64,000 bases of DNA from Sinomicrobium soli (GTDB lineage: Bacteria; Bacteroidota; Bacteroidia; Flavobacteriales; Flavobacteriaceae), in NCBI RefSeq assembly GCF_003285545.1, contig NZ_QLNV01000001.1, positions 417,374-481,373 of the forward strand, given 5' to 3'. Under the pieces are notes generated by a model. It was given only the letters and a program-made list of their open reading frames with translations, was not told the origin of the DNA and ran no database searches. Shown in pieces: positions 7,086 to 17,115 of the stretch (its first letter is position 1; each line of letters opens with the position of its first letter). Made by a program: the position numbers and the translations under genes.

Positions 7086-8288
7086 TCAGGATACGGTATA
7101 GCTGCCCACCTGCTCGCCTTTATCATTATACATAGCTACCCGGAGTTGCTGTAGCCCGGCCGACAACTCGATCTTGGTCCTGCTTCCCGTTTTGGGGCCG
7201 CCCCCGATCACAATGGGATAACCGTGGTCGTTATCGGGCGGGTGGATGCCCCAGCGGTGTGTATGCCCGGAAATCACCATGTCTACCTTATATTTCTCAA
7301 AGAGGGGGCCAAACAGTTTGCGGCAGTGCATGGTACCGTGCCAGTCGCCGGAGTGATAGGGCGGTATATGCATCAGCACCACGCAATAGCGAGCACCGGA
7401 AGCGCGTACCTGCTCCAGTTCCTGGTCCAGCCATACGGCCTGTTGTTCCCTGTACGGGTCAAAAGCGACCAGGCCGTGGTATTCGGGGTGGTCGTCTTCC
7501 TTGTCTTCCCCGCTGTCCAGAACGATAAAGTGTACCGGCCCCTGCCGGAATGAAAAATAATACTCCCCGCTATCGTAATCGAAATATTCCTTGATATTGC
7601 GGGCAAATTTCCCGCGGGTCTCATGATTGCCCCGGAGCATCAGGAACGGTTTTTCACGGGCAAAAATGGCGCTGCAGGGGTTTATCAGGTGTTCCTGCAA
7701 CTGCTGCTGCCCGGTCTGGTAGTTGAACATATCGCCGTTGAGCACTACAAATTCATACGGAAAATCCGGGTTTACCGACATCAGGTCCTTAAAACTGTAC
7801 GGGCGGTCGTGAATATCGTTCAGGATCACACACGACACCTGGTCTGCCCCCGGGTCGGGGGTACTGAACTCATAGGTCTCACTGTATTCCACCGGCCCGA
7901 ATTCCTGTTTATAGGGCTCAAAGGTACGGATGGCCCTCGAAGCAATGCGATAGCGGTAGGACATGCCGGGTTTCAGGCCGGTAAGCCTGATCTTGTTCAG
8001 CGGATTTCCGGCCTGCAACAGGCCGTCTGTACCGGTTTGCGCTTTCCTGTCCGTTTGGTCCGTACCGTATTCGACCCAGCTTTGCGCCGGATGGCCGGAG
8101 ATAAACATGACGGTAACCCCCTCGGGCGTAAGGTTTTGCAGGTAAGGCACAAAACCCGTGTTTTCTCCTGCCTGCCGCGCCGCTTCCCGCACGCTCTCAA
8201 AAGGCACGGGAATACAGCTCAACGCCGCCATCCTGCCTACATTGCCGATAAATGCCCTTCTGCCGTTTTTGGTGTTTGATGGGTTCAT
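7086..8288 (-). CDS. Purple-acid-phosphatase-like metallophosphoesterase (Tat-type leader)
   Basis: A 400-residue exported phosphatase. The N-terminus has a twin-arginine-like NGRRAFIGN motif, then a fibronectin-III-like domain (about 40-145), then a calcineurin-type metallophosphoesterase domain. Metal-binding motifs appear in order: ILNDIHD, LNGDMFN, RGNHETRG, MHIPPYH and SGHTHRWG. The first motif has Asn in place of the usual Gly. It closes the operon with the EEP lipoprotein and SusC/SusD. I infer that it removes phosphate from whatever the EEP enzyme releases outside the cell or in the periplasm. Substrate is not visible in the sequence. Confidence 0.85.
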   Translation of the reverse strand: MNPSNTKNGRRAFIGNVGRMAALSCIPVPFESVREAARQAGENTGFVPYLQNLTPEGVTVMFISGHPAQSWVEYGTDQTDRKAQTGTDGLLQAGNPLNKIRLTGLKPGMSYRYRIASRAIRTFEPYKQEFGPVEYSETYEFSTPDPGADQVSCVILNDIHDRPYSFKDLMSVNPDFPYEFVVLNGDMFNYQTGQQQLQEHLINPCSAIFAREKPFLMLRGNHETRGKFARNIKEYFDYDSGEYYFSFRQGPVHFIVLDSGEDKEDDHPEYHGLVAFDPYREQQAVWLDQELEQVRASGARYCVVLMHIPPYHSGDWHGTMHCRKLFGPLFEKYKVDMVISGHTHRWGIHPPDNDHGYPIVIGGGPKTGSRTKIELSAGLQQLRVAMYNDKGEQVGSYTVS

Positions 8289-8291
8289 TTG

Positions 8292-8334
8292 GTTTTTTAG
8301 TTTTTTAGTTTGTTAGTTCGTAGTTGTTAGTTTG
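8292..8334. repeat. TTAGTTTGTTAG leader repeat
   Basis: Reiterated TTAGTTT/GTTAGTTCGTAG words immediately before the phosphatase start codon, the same family as at 3700, 55046 and 63536. Confidence 0.75.
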
Positions 8335-8350
8335 TATCCCCGATCGTAGC

Positions 8351-8510
8351 GGTTTGTCATTCCGACGATAGAGCCTGTCCCGGCCTTTTCGGTCGGGGAG
8401 GAATCTCCGGTCCTTCGGGAATGCTGTTGAAGTTCCTTTGGGCCGGGGTCGGGATTCCCTGCCTGCCGGCAGGCAGGTTCACTCCGCTGCGCTACGTTCT
8501 GAATGACAAC
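8351..8510. repeat. TGTCATTC...GAATGACA intergenic repeat with a 20-bp palindrome
   Basis: A unit bounded by TGTCATTC and GAATGACA fills most of the gap between the phosphatase and EEP genes. It contains the perfect palindrome CCTGCCTGCCGGCAGGCAGG (8458-8477). Other members lie at 10482, 17256, 55090-55525 and 63590. No gene is seen here. Confidence 0.8.
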
Positions 8511-8558
8511 TTCCGACTCCGGCCTCCCGATCCCGGACTTCCGGCTTCCAGCCACCGG

Positions 8559-9401
8559 TTAGTCGAGCTGAAATGTGGCCACGACGGGAAAATGGTCTGA
8601 TTCCTTACTGGCCCATTCGTAAATACCGTACTGGCGTACCGAGAGGCGGTCTATACCCTTGTAAAAAATATAATCGATAATCCTGTCCGGACCGGAGGTC
8701 GGAAAGGTGGGCTGGGTACAGTTTCCGTTCCTGCAGCCTACCCGGAGCCGGGAGTTAAGGATCGCTATGGGTTCGGAATCGGGGGTGGCATTAAAATCGC
8801 CCCCCACGATCAAGGGCGCGGGAATATCTGCTACGATATCCAGCAATTCCTCTGCCTGCCGTACCCGGTTGCGGGGGTCGGACAGGTGGTCGAGGTGGGT
8901 GCTGATAAAATGCAGCGGGCCTGCTGCTGTTTCCACCTCCACCAAAGCCACGGAACGCTGCTCTCCTCCCAGTTCCGGGTCTACGCTCATGGTGTAGCTT
9001 TCAGCCGATTTTACCGGAAGTTTCGACAGTATGGCATCGCCGTAGGCCCCGGGGTTCATATCCATGGCCCTGGCAAAGTGGTATTCCATCCCGCAGCGTT
9101 CAGCCAGTTCGCGGGCAATATCGACATCGGTGCCGTTCCGCGCCGTAAACCGGTCTACTTCCTGCAGGGCCACCAGGTCGGGGTCGGCCCTCCTGATCAC
9201 TTCGGCCAGGGCATCGAGATCGGGGATCCCGCCGCTCCGTGCTCCGTAAATATTATAGGTCATCACTTTTACGGTCAGGGCGTCTGCTTCCTCTTCCTTT
9301 CCCCCGCCGTCTCCGTCGTCCCCGGAACTACAGCCCCCGGCAAGCCCCGACAGGGCCAGGCATAACAGCAGGAACAGGGGGCGTATGGTATTGCTTTTCA
9401 T
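8559..9401 (-). CDS. EEP-family phosphodiesterase lipoprotein
   Basis: A 280-residue lipoprotein of the endonuclease/exonuclease/phosphatase superfamily. The signal peptide ends in the lipobox LAGGC. The catalytic motifs are KVMTYNIYG, VALQEVD, STHLDH, GGDFNATP, DYIFYK and ESDHFPV, with the metal and catalytic His/Asp residues all present. The superfamily includes sphingomyelinases, inositol-phosphate phosphatases and nucleases, so the exact phosphodiester is open. I start at the ATG at 9401, which gives a proper lipoprotein leader; the ATG at 9437 lies 12 residues upstream in frame. It follows the DUF1735 gene and precedes the phosphatase, suggesting stepwise phosphodiester then phosphomonoester cleavage. 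Confidence 0.85.
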   Translation of the reverse strand: MKSNTIRPLFLLLCLALSGLAGGCSSGDDGDGGGKEEEADALTVKVMTYNIYGARSGGIPDLDALAEVIRRADPDLVALQEVDRFTARNGTDVDIARELAERCGMEYHFARAMDMNPGAYGDAILSKLPVKSAESYTMSVDPELGGEQRSVALVEVETAAGPLHFISTHLDHLSDPRNRVRQAEELLDIVADIPAPLIVGGDFNATPDSEPIAILNSRLRVGCRNGNCTQPTFPTSGPDRIIDYIFYKGIDRLSVRQYGIYEWASKESDHFPVVATFQLD

Positions 9402-9447
9402 AGGTATTGATTTATTTTCAAACTGTTTATCATTCATTTTGATCCCC

Positions 9448-10425
9448 CTAAAACGCCTCGATCTCCGCAATGTGGGTGCGGTATACATCCTGGTGGCTGG
9501 CCAGTACGGTGAGCCTGAAATACCGCACGGTGACCACCTCGGGAAAATACAGGGTATTGGACGCCGTGTTTTCGAGGGCGTACTGTTCCATTTCCTGCCA
9601 GTTTTCCCCGTCGTCACTGACTTCTACAAAAACGTCCCTCGGGTTCCCGTTGCCACCTACCTGGTTGGTCCTCCCGAAAATCTCGAGTCCGTGCAGGGTT
9701 TCGGGCTGCCCCATATCGATACTGATATGATGAGGGTGGCCGGGGCGGTTTCCGTCCTCGTCCCGGCGCCACTGGCTGTGCCAGAAGGTTTCCAGGCTAC
9801 CGTCGAAAGCGTGATATCCCCTTCCGCCGGTATCCGGGCCATCGTTTTCGTCGGAAGACACCTCCAGCAGCGTCCACGCGTCCTGCGGGAGTTTTTCAAA
9901 GGGGTTTTCTTCATACCTCCCGGTAACGAGTACATACACGGTCTGCAGCCCTTCGTCTATGGTTATTTCGGGCGCTACGCTCTTGATGGACAGGGGCAGG
10001 AGGTGTGGCCGCAGGGAGGAGAACTTCAGCGGGTTTACTTCCAGCTGAATGCTGTTGCTCCCGCTTTTTCCGGCGGGGATGGTCACCTGCTCTTCGCTCA
10101 GCCGGTAGCTGTCGGCAGCCATCGGTGCATACGAAGTCCCGTTCTCTTCATTGTACTGCGCCACCAGCTCCGGGCGTACTTCCAGGCTGACGGAGATATT
10201 TTCCGGCTGGAATACGACACCCCCGTACCCTGCGCCGAGGGCAATGGGGTACCATTCGTCTTTAATGGTAAAGGTATGGCTGTACGGCTGCTCCATGGCA
10301 GCACGCAGAAATACCGTGGAATACGCTTCCGCATGGTCGACCTCCAGCTCCTTCTCACTGCAGGACAGCACGGAAACACCGAACAGGCCTGTGAGAAAGA
10401 TGCGGAATAATGTGCTTGTTTTCAT
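9448..10425 (-). CDS. DUF1735 / F5-8 type C domain surface lipoprotein
   Basis: A 325-residue lipoprotein with the lipobox VSVLSC. Residues 25-170 have the DUF1735 pattern (E-Y-S-T-V-F-L-R-A, then T-I-P-A-G-K-S-G-S-N), a beta-sandwich found in surface glycan-binding proteins. Residues 175-325 form an F5/8 type C (discoidin-like) domain with HAFDGSLETFWHSQW and HHISIDMG. It sits just after SusD and probably serves as an accessory ligand-binding protein at the cell surface, holding substrate for the SusC/SusD pair. No catalytic residues are apparent. Confidence 0.8.
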   Translation of the reverse strand: MKTSTLFRIFLTGLFGVSVLSCSEKELEVDHAEAYSTVFLRAAMEQPYSHTFTIKDEWYPIALGAGYGGVVFQPENISVSLEVRPELVAQYNEENGTSYAPMAADSYRLSEEQVTIPAGKSGSNSIQLEVNPLKFSSLRPHLLPLSIKSVAPEITIDEGLQTVYVLVTGRYEENPFEKLPQDAWTLLEVSSDENDGPDTGGRGYHAFDGSLETFWHSQWRRDEDGNRPGHPHHISIDMGQPETLHGLEIFGRTNQVGGNGNPRDVFVEVSDDGENWQEMEQYALENTASNTLYFPEVVTVRYFRLTVLASHQDVYRTHIAEIEAF

Positions 10426-10481
10426 CTGTTTATTTTTTATGGTGTATTTTCAAAACTTAAACAATATGTTTACTATTAATA

Positions 10482-10541
10482 ATGTCATTCAAAGCGGAGC
10501 CCCGCCCGAAAGAGATTCCTCCCCGCGGTCTGAATGACAGG
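10482..10541. repeat. TGTCATTC-type repeat, short copy
   Basis: A 60-bp degenerate member (TGTCATTCAAAGCGGAG ... CTGAATGACA) between the DUF1735 lipoprotein and SusD genes, inside the operon. Confidence 0.65.
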
Positions 10542-10573
10542 TTCGACCGAGCCCATACTTCGTGCTTTCATCA

Positions 10574-12430
10574 TCACCATCCGGGGTTCTGCACCAGGTT
10601 GGGGTTGCGTTCGATCTCTTCCTGCGGGATGGGGAACAGGTAGAAGGCTTTTCTGAACACGCGGTTTTCAAAAACGGTGCGTTTAAAGAAGGCCGGGTCG
10701 GTCGCGTAATTTCCCGCATTGACATCCATGCCCCAGAAAGGCCCCGCATCGGTCTGTTCTGCTATTTTCCACCGGCGGGTATCGAAATAACGCAGGTGCT
10801 CCATGGCCAGTTCTATACGCCGCTCCCTGCGGATGCGGTTTCTCATTTCTTCCTGGCCGGCTCCCGATGCGTACCCGGGAATGCCTCCCCGTTCGCGTAT
10901 GTCGTTGAGGTATTCGAGGATATCGGGATGTCCCGGCTCGTATTCGTTCAGCGCTTCGGCGTAATTCAGGAGAATTTCGGCATAGCGGTACATCACATGG
11001 GGGCGGGCGATATACCTCGATTCTCTCGGATTACTGTCGGGATGTACATTTTTACGGAAGAGGTAACCGGTCTCGGAATAATCGTGAGAGCCTCCTTTTC
11101 CGGATTCCCCGTTATACCACAGTTCGATCTCGCGCACCCCGAGGCTCGAGCTCCTGTTGATCCAGTCGCTCCCGCTGTAAATCACGGAGGCGTAAAAACG
11201 GGGTTCGCGGTTTACATACATATTAAAGGTATGGGCCTTTGTAAACCCTTCCGCTTCTTCGGAAAACCCTGTTTCGGTATATCCCGACGCCGTATTGATC
11301 ACGGGGCTCCCGTCGCCATTGTACCCCAGTATGGGCCGCTCGCCATTGGCCATGTGGTAGGTATCTACCAGCATCTGGGTAGCTCCCATACTGGCATAGC
11401 CGTTGGCCAGGCGCGGGGTAAGCGACCGTTCGTAATTGGAAAGGCTGTTGCTGTTCCGCGACAGTATCCACTCTTCATTATAGGGCTCGAGGAACAGGTT
11501 CTGGTATGAATGAAAGGCATCGATATCCCCGTTACTGTCGTATTCCTTGTAGAGGGACAATATACCTGTATTGATCACGTCGCGGGCGGCATCGGCAGCC
11601 TTTTTCCATTTATCGGCATCATAAGACGTATTCATCAGCGGGGTGCCGTCGGGGTTGACAAAGCCGTTGTAATCGGAATTCCCGTTATAGAGCGGGCTGG
11701 CCGCATAGAGCAGCAGGCGGCTCTTGACGGCCATACACATGAGTTGGGTGGCCCTGCCGTAATCCTGTTCGGGCTGGGCGTTAAAATGCACCGGCAGGTC
11801 TTCCGCCGCCAGGTCCAGTTCGGCCGTGATATAGTCCACACACTGGTCGAAAGGAGTCCGCGGCTGTTGCATCAGCGGGTCTTCGGTAGACAGGTCGGGG
11901 TCTATCAGTTCTTCGTCGAGGATAATGACCGGCCCGTACTGCTTGAGCAGTTCGAAATAAAAGAATGCCCTCAGGAAGCGGGCTTCCGCCTTGTACTGGG
12001 TAATGATCTTTTCCCCTTCCCGGTCTTCGAGGATCTGCTCGTTGCCGTCGATATGGTTCAGGAAAGTGGTCGCCGAGCGGATGCCCTTGTAATAGTGGTC
12101 CCAGAACACCCAGTAATCGGAGGCCGCACTCCAGTTGCCCAGGTTTACCCGGTAGGGGTTGTTGCGCTGGGAGACATCGATATCGTCGGAGATCACATCC
12201 CAGGGCGTATTGTTGGTCCGGTGTGCCTCATCGCGCAGGTAGTTATACACATTGGCGAGATAGGATTCGGAAAGGTCTTTACGGCTGAACACCTCTTCGA
12301 GGGTCATGATATCGTCGGGAACCTGGTCGAGAAAATCGGACTGGCAGCCGGCGGCCAGCAGCAGAACAATGGCACTGACTACCGCTACGGCCTGTTTTCT
12401 TACCGTTTTTATGCTGTTGTATACTCTCAT
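10574..12430 (-). CDS. SusD/RagB family nutrient-binding lipoprotein
   Basis: A 618-residue outer-membrane lipoprotein (lipobox LAAGC followed by Q-S-D-F-L-D-Q-V-P). It has the SusD alpha-helical TPR scaffold, with A-E-A-R-F-L-R-A-F-F-Y-F-E-L-L-K-Q-Y-G-P-V and R-Y-A-E-I-L-L-N-Y-A-E-A-L-N-E as hallmark helices. It forms the lid of the SusC channel encoded 10 bp upstream. Length is usual for the family. The C-terminal P-I-P-Q-E-E-I-E-R-N-P-N-L-V-Q-N-P-G-W ending is canonical. Ligand is inferred only from the phosphodiesterase and phosphatase genes that follow. Confidence 0.95.
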   Translation of the reverse strand: MRVYNSIKTVRKQAVAVVSAIVLLLAAGCQSDFLDQVPDDIMTLEEVFSRKDLSESYLANVYNYLRDEAHRTNNTPWDVISDDIDVSQRNNPYRVNLGNWSAASDYWVFWDHYYKGIRSATTFLNHIDGNEQILEDREGEKIITQYKAEARFLRAFFYFELLKQYGPVIILDEELIDPDLSTEDPLMQQPRTPFDQCVDYITAELDLAAEDLPVHFNAQPEQDYGRATQLMCMAVKSRLLLYAASPLYNGNSDYNGFVNPDGTPLMNTSYDADKWKKAADAARDVINTGILSLYKEYDSNGDIDAFHSYQNLFLEPYNEEWILSRNSNSLSNYERSLTPRLANGYASMGATQMLVDTYHMANGERPILGYNGDGSPVINTASGYTETGFSEEAEGFTKAHTFNMYVNREPRFYASVIYSGSDWINRSSSLGVREIELWYNGESGKGGSHDYSETGYLFRKNVHPDSNPRESRYIARPHVMYRYAEILLNYAEALNEYEPGHPDILEYLNDIRERGGIPGYASGAGQEEMRNRIRRERRIELAMEHLRYFDTRRWKIAEQTDAGPFWGMDVNAGNYATDPAFFKRTVFENRVFRKAFYLFPIPQEEIERNPNLVQNPGW

Positions 12431-12440
12431 GGTCTCTTTT

Positions 12441-15400
12441 TTAAAATTTTAAGTCAACTCCAAGTGCAAAGGTGGACACATTCGGATATGCCGCTCCGCG
12501 CCCGTCGCCCAGTTCCACGTCCCAGAGGTCGAATGGGCTCCACGTAAGGAGGTTGTAACCGGACAGGAAAAAGGTGACATTATCAAAGCCTATCCGCGAG
12601 GTCAGGTCGTCGGAGAGCTGGTAGTTGAGCTGTGCGTTTTTCAGCCGCAGATAGCGCCCGTTTTTTACCCACCAGGTACTGGATTCGTAATTGCTGTTGG
12701 GCGAACCGTCGGAAAGGCGGGGATAGAAGACATCCTGCCGCGGGTCTTCTTCCGTCCACCGGTTGTCTATATTGCTGAGGAGGTTGCCCCTGCTCATGGA
12801 AACGGGAAAGGGCACCACGCCTTCGCCGTTGGCGAATATATCGACATTGCCCACGCCCTGGAACAAGGTAGACAGCGACCATTGCTTATACCCTACGGTA
12901 AGCCCGAACCCGTATACGATCTCGGGAATGGTACCGTAGCCTATGGGGATCTTATCAAAATCATTGATAAGGCCGTCCCCATTCACATCCTGGAATTTTA
13001 TATCTCCCGGCTGTACCAGTCCCGGGTGCAGCGGGCCGTTGTCGATCTCTTCCTGTGTTTCGAACAGCCCGAGGGCATTGTAACCGAACCGCTGCCCCAC
13101 CTTTTGTCCTCTCTGGTCCATCCACGGGTAGGAAGGTACGGGCTTGTCATTCTCGATGATCTCATTCCTGCTGAAGGTAAAGTTACCGAGGGCCTGAATA
13201 TAAAAATCATTCCAGCGTTTCGAATAGGTAAAGGAACCGTCAACCCCCTTGTTCTCGATGATCCCGAGGTTCCCGAAAGGGGCGCTCTGCAGGCCTACAT
13301 ACGCCGGAACGGCTTCCCTGTTGAGAAATATGCCTTCCCGTCTTTCCTTAAAGAAATCGACCTGCAGGTTCAGATCGCTCCCCAGGGTATATATATCGAG
13401 CCCGAGGTTGGTTTTTACGGCGGTTTCCCAGGCCACATCCACACCGTACTCCCCGATATCATAGCCGTCGTAATTATTGTTGCGCTCGCGGCCGTAAGAG
13501 TAGCCCCCAGTTTCCTTTATGGTGGTCAGGTAGGCAAAGCGGCGGCCCGTAATCTGGCTGTTCCCCACTTTTCCGTGACTGAAACGGAACTTCAGCATCG
13601 GGACGGCCTCGCGCAGGGGCTCGAAAAACTTCTCTTCACTCAGCACCCAGCCGAGCCCGACAGAAGGGAAAAAGCCGAAGCGGTTGTCGGGGTTGAAATT
13701 CTCGGAACCGTTATACCCGAAATTGAGTTCGGCAAAATACCGGTTGTCATAGCCGTAGGTGCCCCTTCCGGAAAAACCGAGGTAGCGGTAGGGCAGCGAG
13801 CTGTTGAAATCTCCCGCCTGCGAATCTAAACGGTCGCTTTTATTGAAGAGGAACATCCCGGTAACCTGGTGCTTTTCGTCAAAGGTGCGGTCGTAATTCA
13901 GGGCGGCCTCCCAGTAGATGGTGCGCTCCCCGTTGCTGTTGCGGGAAAAGCTCAGGTAGCGCTCGCCCCGGTAAGTCTCTTCATACATCATATTGCCGTC
14001 TTCGTCACGGCCGGTAGCGAGGTAGGTGTCCGGCCGTTTTGTTCTTCGCATGCTGGTGTAGTTGTACACATCGAAGGAGAACATGGCGGTGGCCGATAAG
14101 CCTTTTACATAAGGAATCTTCTGGGTAACCCGCAAATTGGAGAACAGCTGGTTCCTCCACTGGTTGGCATACCCGGTACGGGTGAGATGGGCATACGGAT
14201 TGGCCAGGCTTCCCTGGCGCTGGTCTGCTATCTCGCCGTTTTCGTACATGACCGGGTGCACCACGGGGGTCATGTAAAACGCATTGGAAAAAATGGTGCC
14301 CTGCCCCGAGCCGGGATAATTGGCATTGGCCAGGTATCCCTGTATCCCGAGGTTTACCGTGGTGGTTTCAGAAGCTCTGATCTCGAGGTTGGACGTAAGG
14401 TTATAACGCTTGAAACCTACCTGGTTGTCGTACTGCACATCGCCCTGTTTATACAGCCCCACTTCGTCGAAATATCCCAGCCCTACATAAAAGGTGGCAT
14501 TTTCAGACCCCCCGTTAATATTGAGATTGGCCCTTCTCTGGTGCCCGAAGTCGTTAAAGAGTTCGCTCATCCAGTCTACATTCGGGTACAGGTACGGGTC
14601 GGTACCTTCGGCAGTCATCCGGATCTCGTCTTCGCTGTAGATGGGCACACCTCCCCGGTTGGCGATGGCTTCGTTAGACATACGCATATAGGTAGGCCCG
14701 TCTGCAAATTCGGGCAGTTTGGTAAATTGGGTGAGCCCCTCGTAATAACGCAGGGAAAATTTCGGTTTTCCGGGCTTCCCCTTTTTGGTGGTGATGATCA
14801 CCACCCCGTTCGCACCCCGTACACCGTATACCGCCGTAGCGGAGGCATCTTTCAGTACCGTAAAGCTCTCGATGTCTTCGGGGTCTACGTTAGACATGGA
14901 ACGTGGCACCCCGTCTACAAGGATAAGCGGCTTGCTCAGTCCCTGGCTGAAAGTGGATATGCCCCTGATCCAGATATCGGAATCGTCAAAACCCGGTTCG
15001 CCGGTGCGCTGTACACCGATAACCCCGGACAACCGCCCCACCATGGAATTGGTAAGATTGGCCACGGGGTTTTGCAGGTCTTCCGCCTTTACGGTAGACT
15101 GGGCCCCTACCAGGCTGATCTTTCGCTGTGTCCCGAAACCGACCACCACTACTTCTTCGAGGGCTTCCTCCGACACTTCGAGCGCTACGGTGATTTCGGT
15201 CCTGCCCTCCACGGATATCCGCTGGGTGGCATACCCAAGAAAACTGATCTCAAGGGTAGCATCGGAAGGGACCGCAATGGAAAATTTTCCGTCAAAATCG
15301 GTCTGTATCCCGTTATCCGTACCCAACTCTACTACACTGGCACCCGGGATGGGGATGTCGGTTTCGGCATCTGTTACCGTACCCTTTACCGAGATCGCCT

Positions 15401-15800
15401 GCTGCTCCCGGTTGTTGGGAGAACCGGTGTTACCTGCCGGATTTCCTGTCAAAAAAATCTGGGTATCGAAGATCTGTATTTCTACGGGACGGTCCCTGAA
15501 TACCTGCCGCAGGAGACTGTCTATGGTGACGTCCTGCATGTTTACCGTAAGTTTCCGGTCCAGGTTTACATCTTCTTTCTTAAAGGCAAAGCGAAAATCA
15601 GTCTCTCTTTCTATGGCCTGTAAGACCTCGGAGACCGTCACATTGTTCATTTTCAGGGTAATCCGCTTCTGTGAATAGGAGTTACTGGCCTGTAAGCCGA
15701 ACAGGGAAAGAAACAACAGCAGGATAAAAAGCTTCATTTTAAGCTCAAGATTTAACAAAGCCACAGGCGGCTTTATTGCGTGAAAAAATCTTTTTTTCAT
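12441..15800 (-). CDS. SusC-type TonB-dependent transporter with STN domain
   Basis: A 1119-residue outer-membrane receptor. After the signal peptide (through S-N-S-Y-S-Q) comes an STN domain (about 50-118), which signals to the FecR anti-sigma factor. Next are a carboxypeptidase-regulatory-like domain (about 138-215), the S-E-E-A-L-E-E-V-V-V-V-G-F-G TonB-box-like segment, a plug (LILVDGVPRS, DASATAVYGVRGANGV) and a beta-barrel ending in A-L-G-V-D-L-K-F. The STN domain and the adjacent FecR and ECF sigma genes show transport-coupled transcriptional control. It pairs with SusD 10 bp downstream. Confidence 0.96.
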   Translation of the reverse strand: MKKRFFHAIKPPVALLNLELKMKLFILLLFLSLFGLQASNSYSQKRITLKMNNVTVSEVLQAIERETDFRFAFKKEDVNLDRKLTVNMQDVTIDSLLRQVFRDRPVEIQIFDTQIFLTGNPAGNTGSPNNREQQAISVKGTVTDAETDIPIPGASVVELGTDNGIQTDFDGKFSIAVPSDATLEISFLGYATQRISVEGRTEITVALEVSEEALEEVVVVGFGTQRKISLVGAQSTVKAEDLQNPVANLTNSMVGRLSGVIGVQRTGEPGFDDSDIWIRGISTFSQGLSKPLILVDGVPRSMSNVDPEDIESFTVLKDASATAVYGVRGANGVVIITTKKGKPGKPKFSLRYYEGLTQFTKLPEFADGPTYMRMSNEAIANRGGVPIYSEDEIRMTAEGTDPYLYPNVDWMSELFNDFGHQRRANLNINGGSENATFYVGLGYFDEVGLYKQGDVQYDNQVGFKRYNLTSNLEIRASETTTVNLGIQGYLANANYPGSGQGTIFSNAFYMTPVVHPVMYENGEIADQRQGSLANPYAHLTRTGYANQWRNQLFSNLRVTQKIPYVKGLSATAMFSFDVYNYTSMRRTKRPDTYLATGRDEDGNMMYEETYRGERYLSFSRNSNGERTIYWEAALNYDRTFDEKHQVTGMFLFNKSDRLDSQAGDFNSSLPYRYLGFSGRGTYGYDNRYFAELNFGYNGSENFNPDNRFGFFPSVGLGWVLSEEKFFEPLREAVPMLKFRFSHGKVGNSQITGRRFAYLTTIKETGGYSYGRERNNNYDGYDIGEYGVDVAWETAVKTNLGLDIYTLGSDLNLQVDFFKERREGIFLNREAVPAYVGLQSAPFGNLGIIENKGVDGSFTYSKRWNDFYIQALGNFTFSRNEIIENDKPVPSYPWMDQRGQKVGQRFGYNALGLFETQEEIDNGPLHPGLVQPGDIKFQDVNGDGLINDFDKIPIGYGTIPEIVYGFGLTVGYKQWSLSTLFQGVGNVDIFANGEGVVPFPVSMSRGNLLSNIDNRWTEEDPRQDVFYPRLSDGSPNSNYESSTWWVKNGRYLRLKNAQLNYQLSDDLTSRIGFDNVTFFLSGYNLLTWSPFDLWDVELGDGRGAAYPNVSTFALGVDLKF

Positions 15801-15933
15801 ACTTTTATAAATTCTATTTTTCGGTTAATGAATAATTAGCCATTTTTTCTGCGGGGAATGGGCCAACATTCCCCGTTTTTAGCTATCTGGGCAGCTGTCT
15901 TACGGACAGCTTCTGAATACAGTTTTTGTTATA

Positions 15934-17115
15934 TCATATTTCTGTTTTAGAGGTTATTACAATATTTTTCCGGTCGGTATAGGTATAGTGAAGCCCGTAG
16001 GCTTTTTTAAAGTATTCCAGGATATTGACGAGGGGTTCTGCCTTGAAATGGACATAGAACTGCTTTTCGGCCAGCCCGGAATCTTCGATCTTTATGCTGA
16101 CGTTGTATTGCCGCTCCAGTTTCTTAAAGATATTTTTCAGGCTCATGTTCCGGAATGCCAGTTTACCGTCTTTCCAAGAAGTATAATAGGAGAGGTCTTC
16201 TTCGGTTACTACCGTCTGCCCCGTATCTTTCCTGTAGGTGCCCAGTTTGCCGGGGGTCAGATATACTTTCCGGGCATTTCCCTGATGCTCCAGGGCCACT
16301 TTTCCTTGTACCAAAGCCACTTTTATCGCTTCGTCTTCCGGATACGACAATACGTTGAACCGCGTACCCAGTACCTCCACCTGTAAGGCTTCGGCTTTTA
16401 CCCTGAACGGTTGTCGGGCATTGTGACTGACATCGAAATACGCTTCCCCGTCAAGGGCCACTTCCCTGTAAGTCCCGTCGAAAACGGAGGGGAAGGTGAT
16501 GGAAGACCCTGCATTGAGGTACACTTCGGTACTATCGGGAAGCAACAGGTTGAATTTCCTGCCATAGGGCACGTATAGACGCAGCATTTCTTTTCCGGAG
16601 GCCGGCCCGGGGCCTGCTGCCGTCAGGTCTAAGCGGTTTCCTCTCTGCACACCGATGACCCCGGAGTTCCGGGAGGTGATCAGGACACTGTCCTGTTCTT
16701 TCAGCACCCTCTTTTCTCCCGCGGTTTCCAGCACGATCTCCTCGCCGGGCCAGGGCTGGCCAGGCCCGGATTGTTCCCGCAGCAAAAACCACCAGCTGCC
16801 GAAAAGGACGATGCCCACACTGCAAAGCACGGTGGCCGCCCGGGCGATACGGCGTTTACGGAACGGCTTCCCGGCCGCTCCGCGGGAGCGGTCTGCGATA
16901 AGCTGCTGCAACCTGTCGTATTGCATTCCGGTGCGTTCCTGTATTTCAAAAAGTTCTTCCGGGGCTATCCGCGCCCTGTCGGCATCATCACCGGGCAGCG
17001 GGTTAAATTCCGGGTTCCCGCGTAAAAACTCCAGGAGCTCCCCGACCTCTTCCGGGCTGCATTCTTCCTTTATAAACTTCCTGAAAAGATCCCGGATGTG
17101 TTCGTTCTGATCCAT
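15934..17115 (-). CDS. FecR-family anti-sigma factor
   Basis: A 393-residue inner-membrane anti-sigma factor. The cytoplasmic N-terminus (about 1-90) would bind the ECF sigma factor, and a single membrane segment lies near residues 92-108. The periplasmic FecR domain includes V-P-Y-G-R-K-F-N-L-L-L-P-D-S-T-E-V-Y-L-N-A and V-E-V-L-G-T-R-F-N-V. The C-terminal DUF4974 region (about 310-390) binds the STN domain of SusC. It is separated from its sigma gene by about 640 bp of repeat DNA, which is unusual for such pairs. Role is well supported by order sigma-FecR-SusC. Confidence 0.93.
   Translation of the reverse strand: MDQNEHIRDLFRKFIKEECSPEEVGELLEFLRGNPEFNPLPGDDADRARIAPEELFEIQERTGMQYDRLQQLIADRSRGAAGKPFRKRRIARAATVLCSVGIVLFGSWWFLLREQSGPGQPWPGEEIVLETAGEKRVLKEQDSVLITSRNSGVIGVQRGNRLDLTAAGPGPASGKEMLRLYVPYGRKFNLLLPDSTEVYLNAGSSITFPSVFDGTYREVALDGEAYFDVSHNARQPFRVKAEALQVEVLGTRFNVLSYPEDEAIKVALVQGKVALEHQGNARKVYLTPGKLGTYRKDTGQTVVTEEDLSYYTSWKDGKLAFRNMSLKNIFKKLERQYNVSIKIEDSGLAEKQFYVHFKAEPLVNILEYFKKAYGLHYTYTDRKNIVITSKTEI

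Noticed and set aside
14187..15623. A long plus-strand frame (478 codons) opposite SusC
   Set aside because: Shadow of the SusC gene; GC-rich third positions keep the antisense frame open.
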